A stretch of DNA of 64,000 nucleotides, taken from positions 125,001 to 189,000 of the forward strand of contig CAUYUJ010018617.1 in the NCBI GenBank assembly GCA_963575745.1, in the 5' to 3' direction. This DNA comes from Prorocentrum cordatum. Lineage: Eukaryota; Sar; Dinophyceae; Prorocentrales; Prorocentraceae. This document shows, piece after piece, positions 63,565-64,000 of the stretch. The notes beneath the pieces were generated by a model. The model was not told the origin of the DNA. It saw only the letters and a list, made by a program, of their open reading frames with translations, and searched no databases. The first letter of the stretch is position 1, and the number at the start of each line of letters is the position of its first letter. A program made the position numbers and the translations under genes.

Positions 63565-64000
63565 TGACAGTCAGGAAGATTCCCCCTAGTGTCAGTCAGA
63601 AAGTGCGGCCTTCAGCTGCAAAAGGAACGCGTTCCCTCCTGGAGACAGCACCGTGGCGATACTTGGCAGCGCTGCAGAGGGCGTGCCCGTGCTCGTAGAC
63701 GTTCCTCACATTTTTGACTGTCAGGAAAACGCCCCCGAAAGTGCGGCTTTAGCTGCGAAGGATCGCGCTCCCTCCTGGAGACATCATCGCGGCGGTCGTT
63801 GGCAGCGCTGCTGAGGGCGCGCCCGCGCTCGGAGACGTTCCTCACAAAGCTGACCGTCAGGAAGATGTTTCCGCAACTGCGGCCTTCAGCTTCAAAGGGT
63901 CGCGCCCCCTCCTCCTGGAGACAGCGTCGTAGCTGCAGCTGGCTGTGCAGCAGAGGGCGCGCCCGCGCTCGGTGGCGTTCCTCGCAATTCTGACCGGCAG
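63565..64000. repeat. ~140-bp tandem repeat, about three copies, cut by the window end
   Basis: 'gtcaggaa' starts units near 63570, 63720 and 63857. Shared phrases are 'ccctcctggagacagc' and 'agggcgcgcccgcgctcg'. Confidence 0.85.

Overview
The window looks like nuclear DNA of a dinoflagellate. The deciding evidence is two copies of the dinoflagellate spliced-leader (SL) sequence, at 1243-1264 and 30081-30102, both at the 5' edge of gene-like sequence. Other support: high GC, strong C/G preference at third codon positions in short coding islands, very sparse coding, huge simple-sequence tracts, and two degenerate retroelements with architectures familiar from dinoflagellates (a LINE with a C-terminal zinc finger, and a DIRS/Ngaro-like element with a tyrosine recombinase). 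The species cannot be told. There is no prokaryotic gene organisation, and I see no rRNA, tRNA or CRISPR.

Layout. 0-7 kb: an SL-relic gene copy (ATG at 1272) followed by coding islands separated by long (CCT)n pyrimidine tracts. 7-13.5 kb: three satellite arrays (two of a 90-bp unit, one of a ~102-bp unit). 13.7-17.4 kb: CCT tracts with coding islands on both strands. 17.4-30 kb: small tandem arrays, fold-back elements, a perfect short duplication and a 1-kb (GAT)n tract. 30.08-36.66 kb: a nearly full-length LINE that begins exactly with an SL relic. 36.9-37.6 kb: an odd AT-rich tract. 37.9-44.2 kb: a decayed gag-MT-RT-RNaseH-tyrosine recombinase element. 45.2-50.5 kb: a minus-strand exon next to a composite repeat (hexanucleotide array plus 73-bp satellite) present twice in tandem and bounded by a 12-bp inverted repeat. 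50.5-55.4 kb: exon candidates, a dispersed intron-like repeat and several hairpin elements. 55.9-59.5 kb: a 3.5-kb (CAT)n tract ending near a terminal exon. 59.5-64 kb: GC-rich unassigned sequence with tandem duplications at the end.

Most long open frames here are open only because they cross simple repeats whose unit lacks stop codons. I treat them as artefacts. Credible coding signal is confined to the retroelements and about a dozen islands of 30-300 bp, several of which sit between a pyrimidine tract ending in AG and a GT donor. This suggests that the CCT tracts are largely intronic or intergenic and may serve as polypyrimidine tracts. Nothing indicates that the host islands form one pathway. 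Exon joins are not resolved here.
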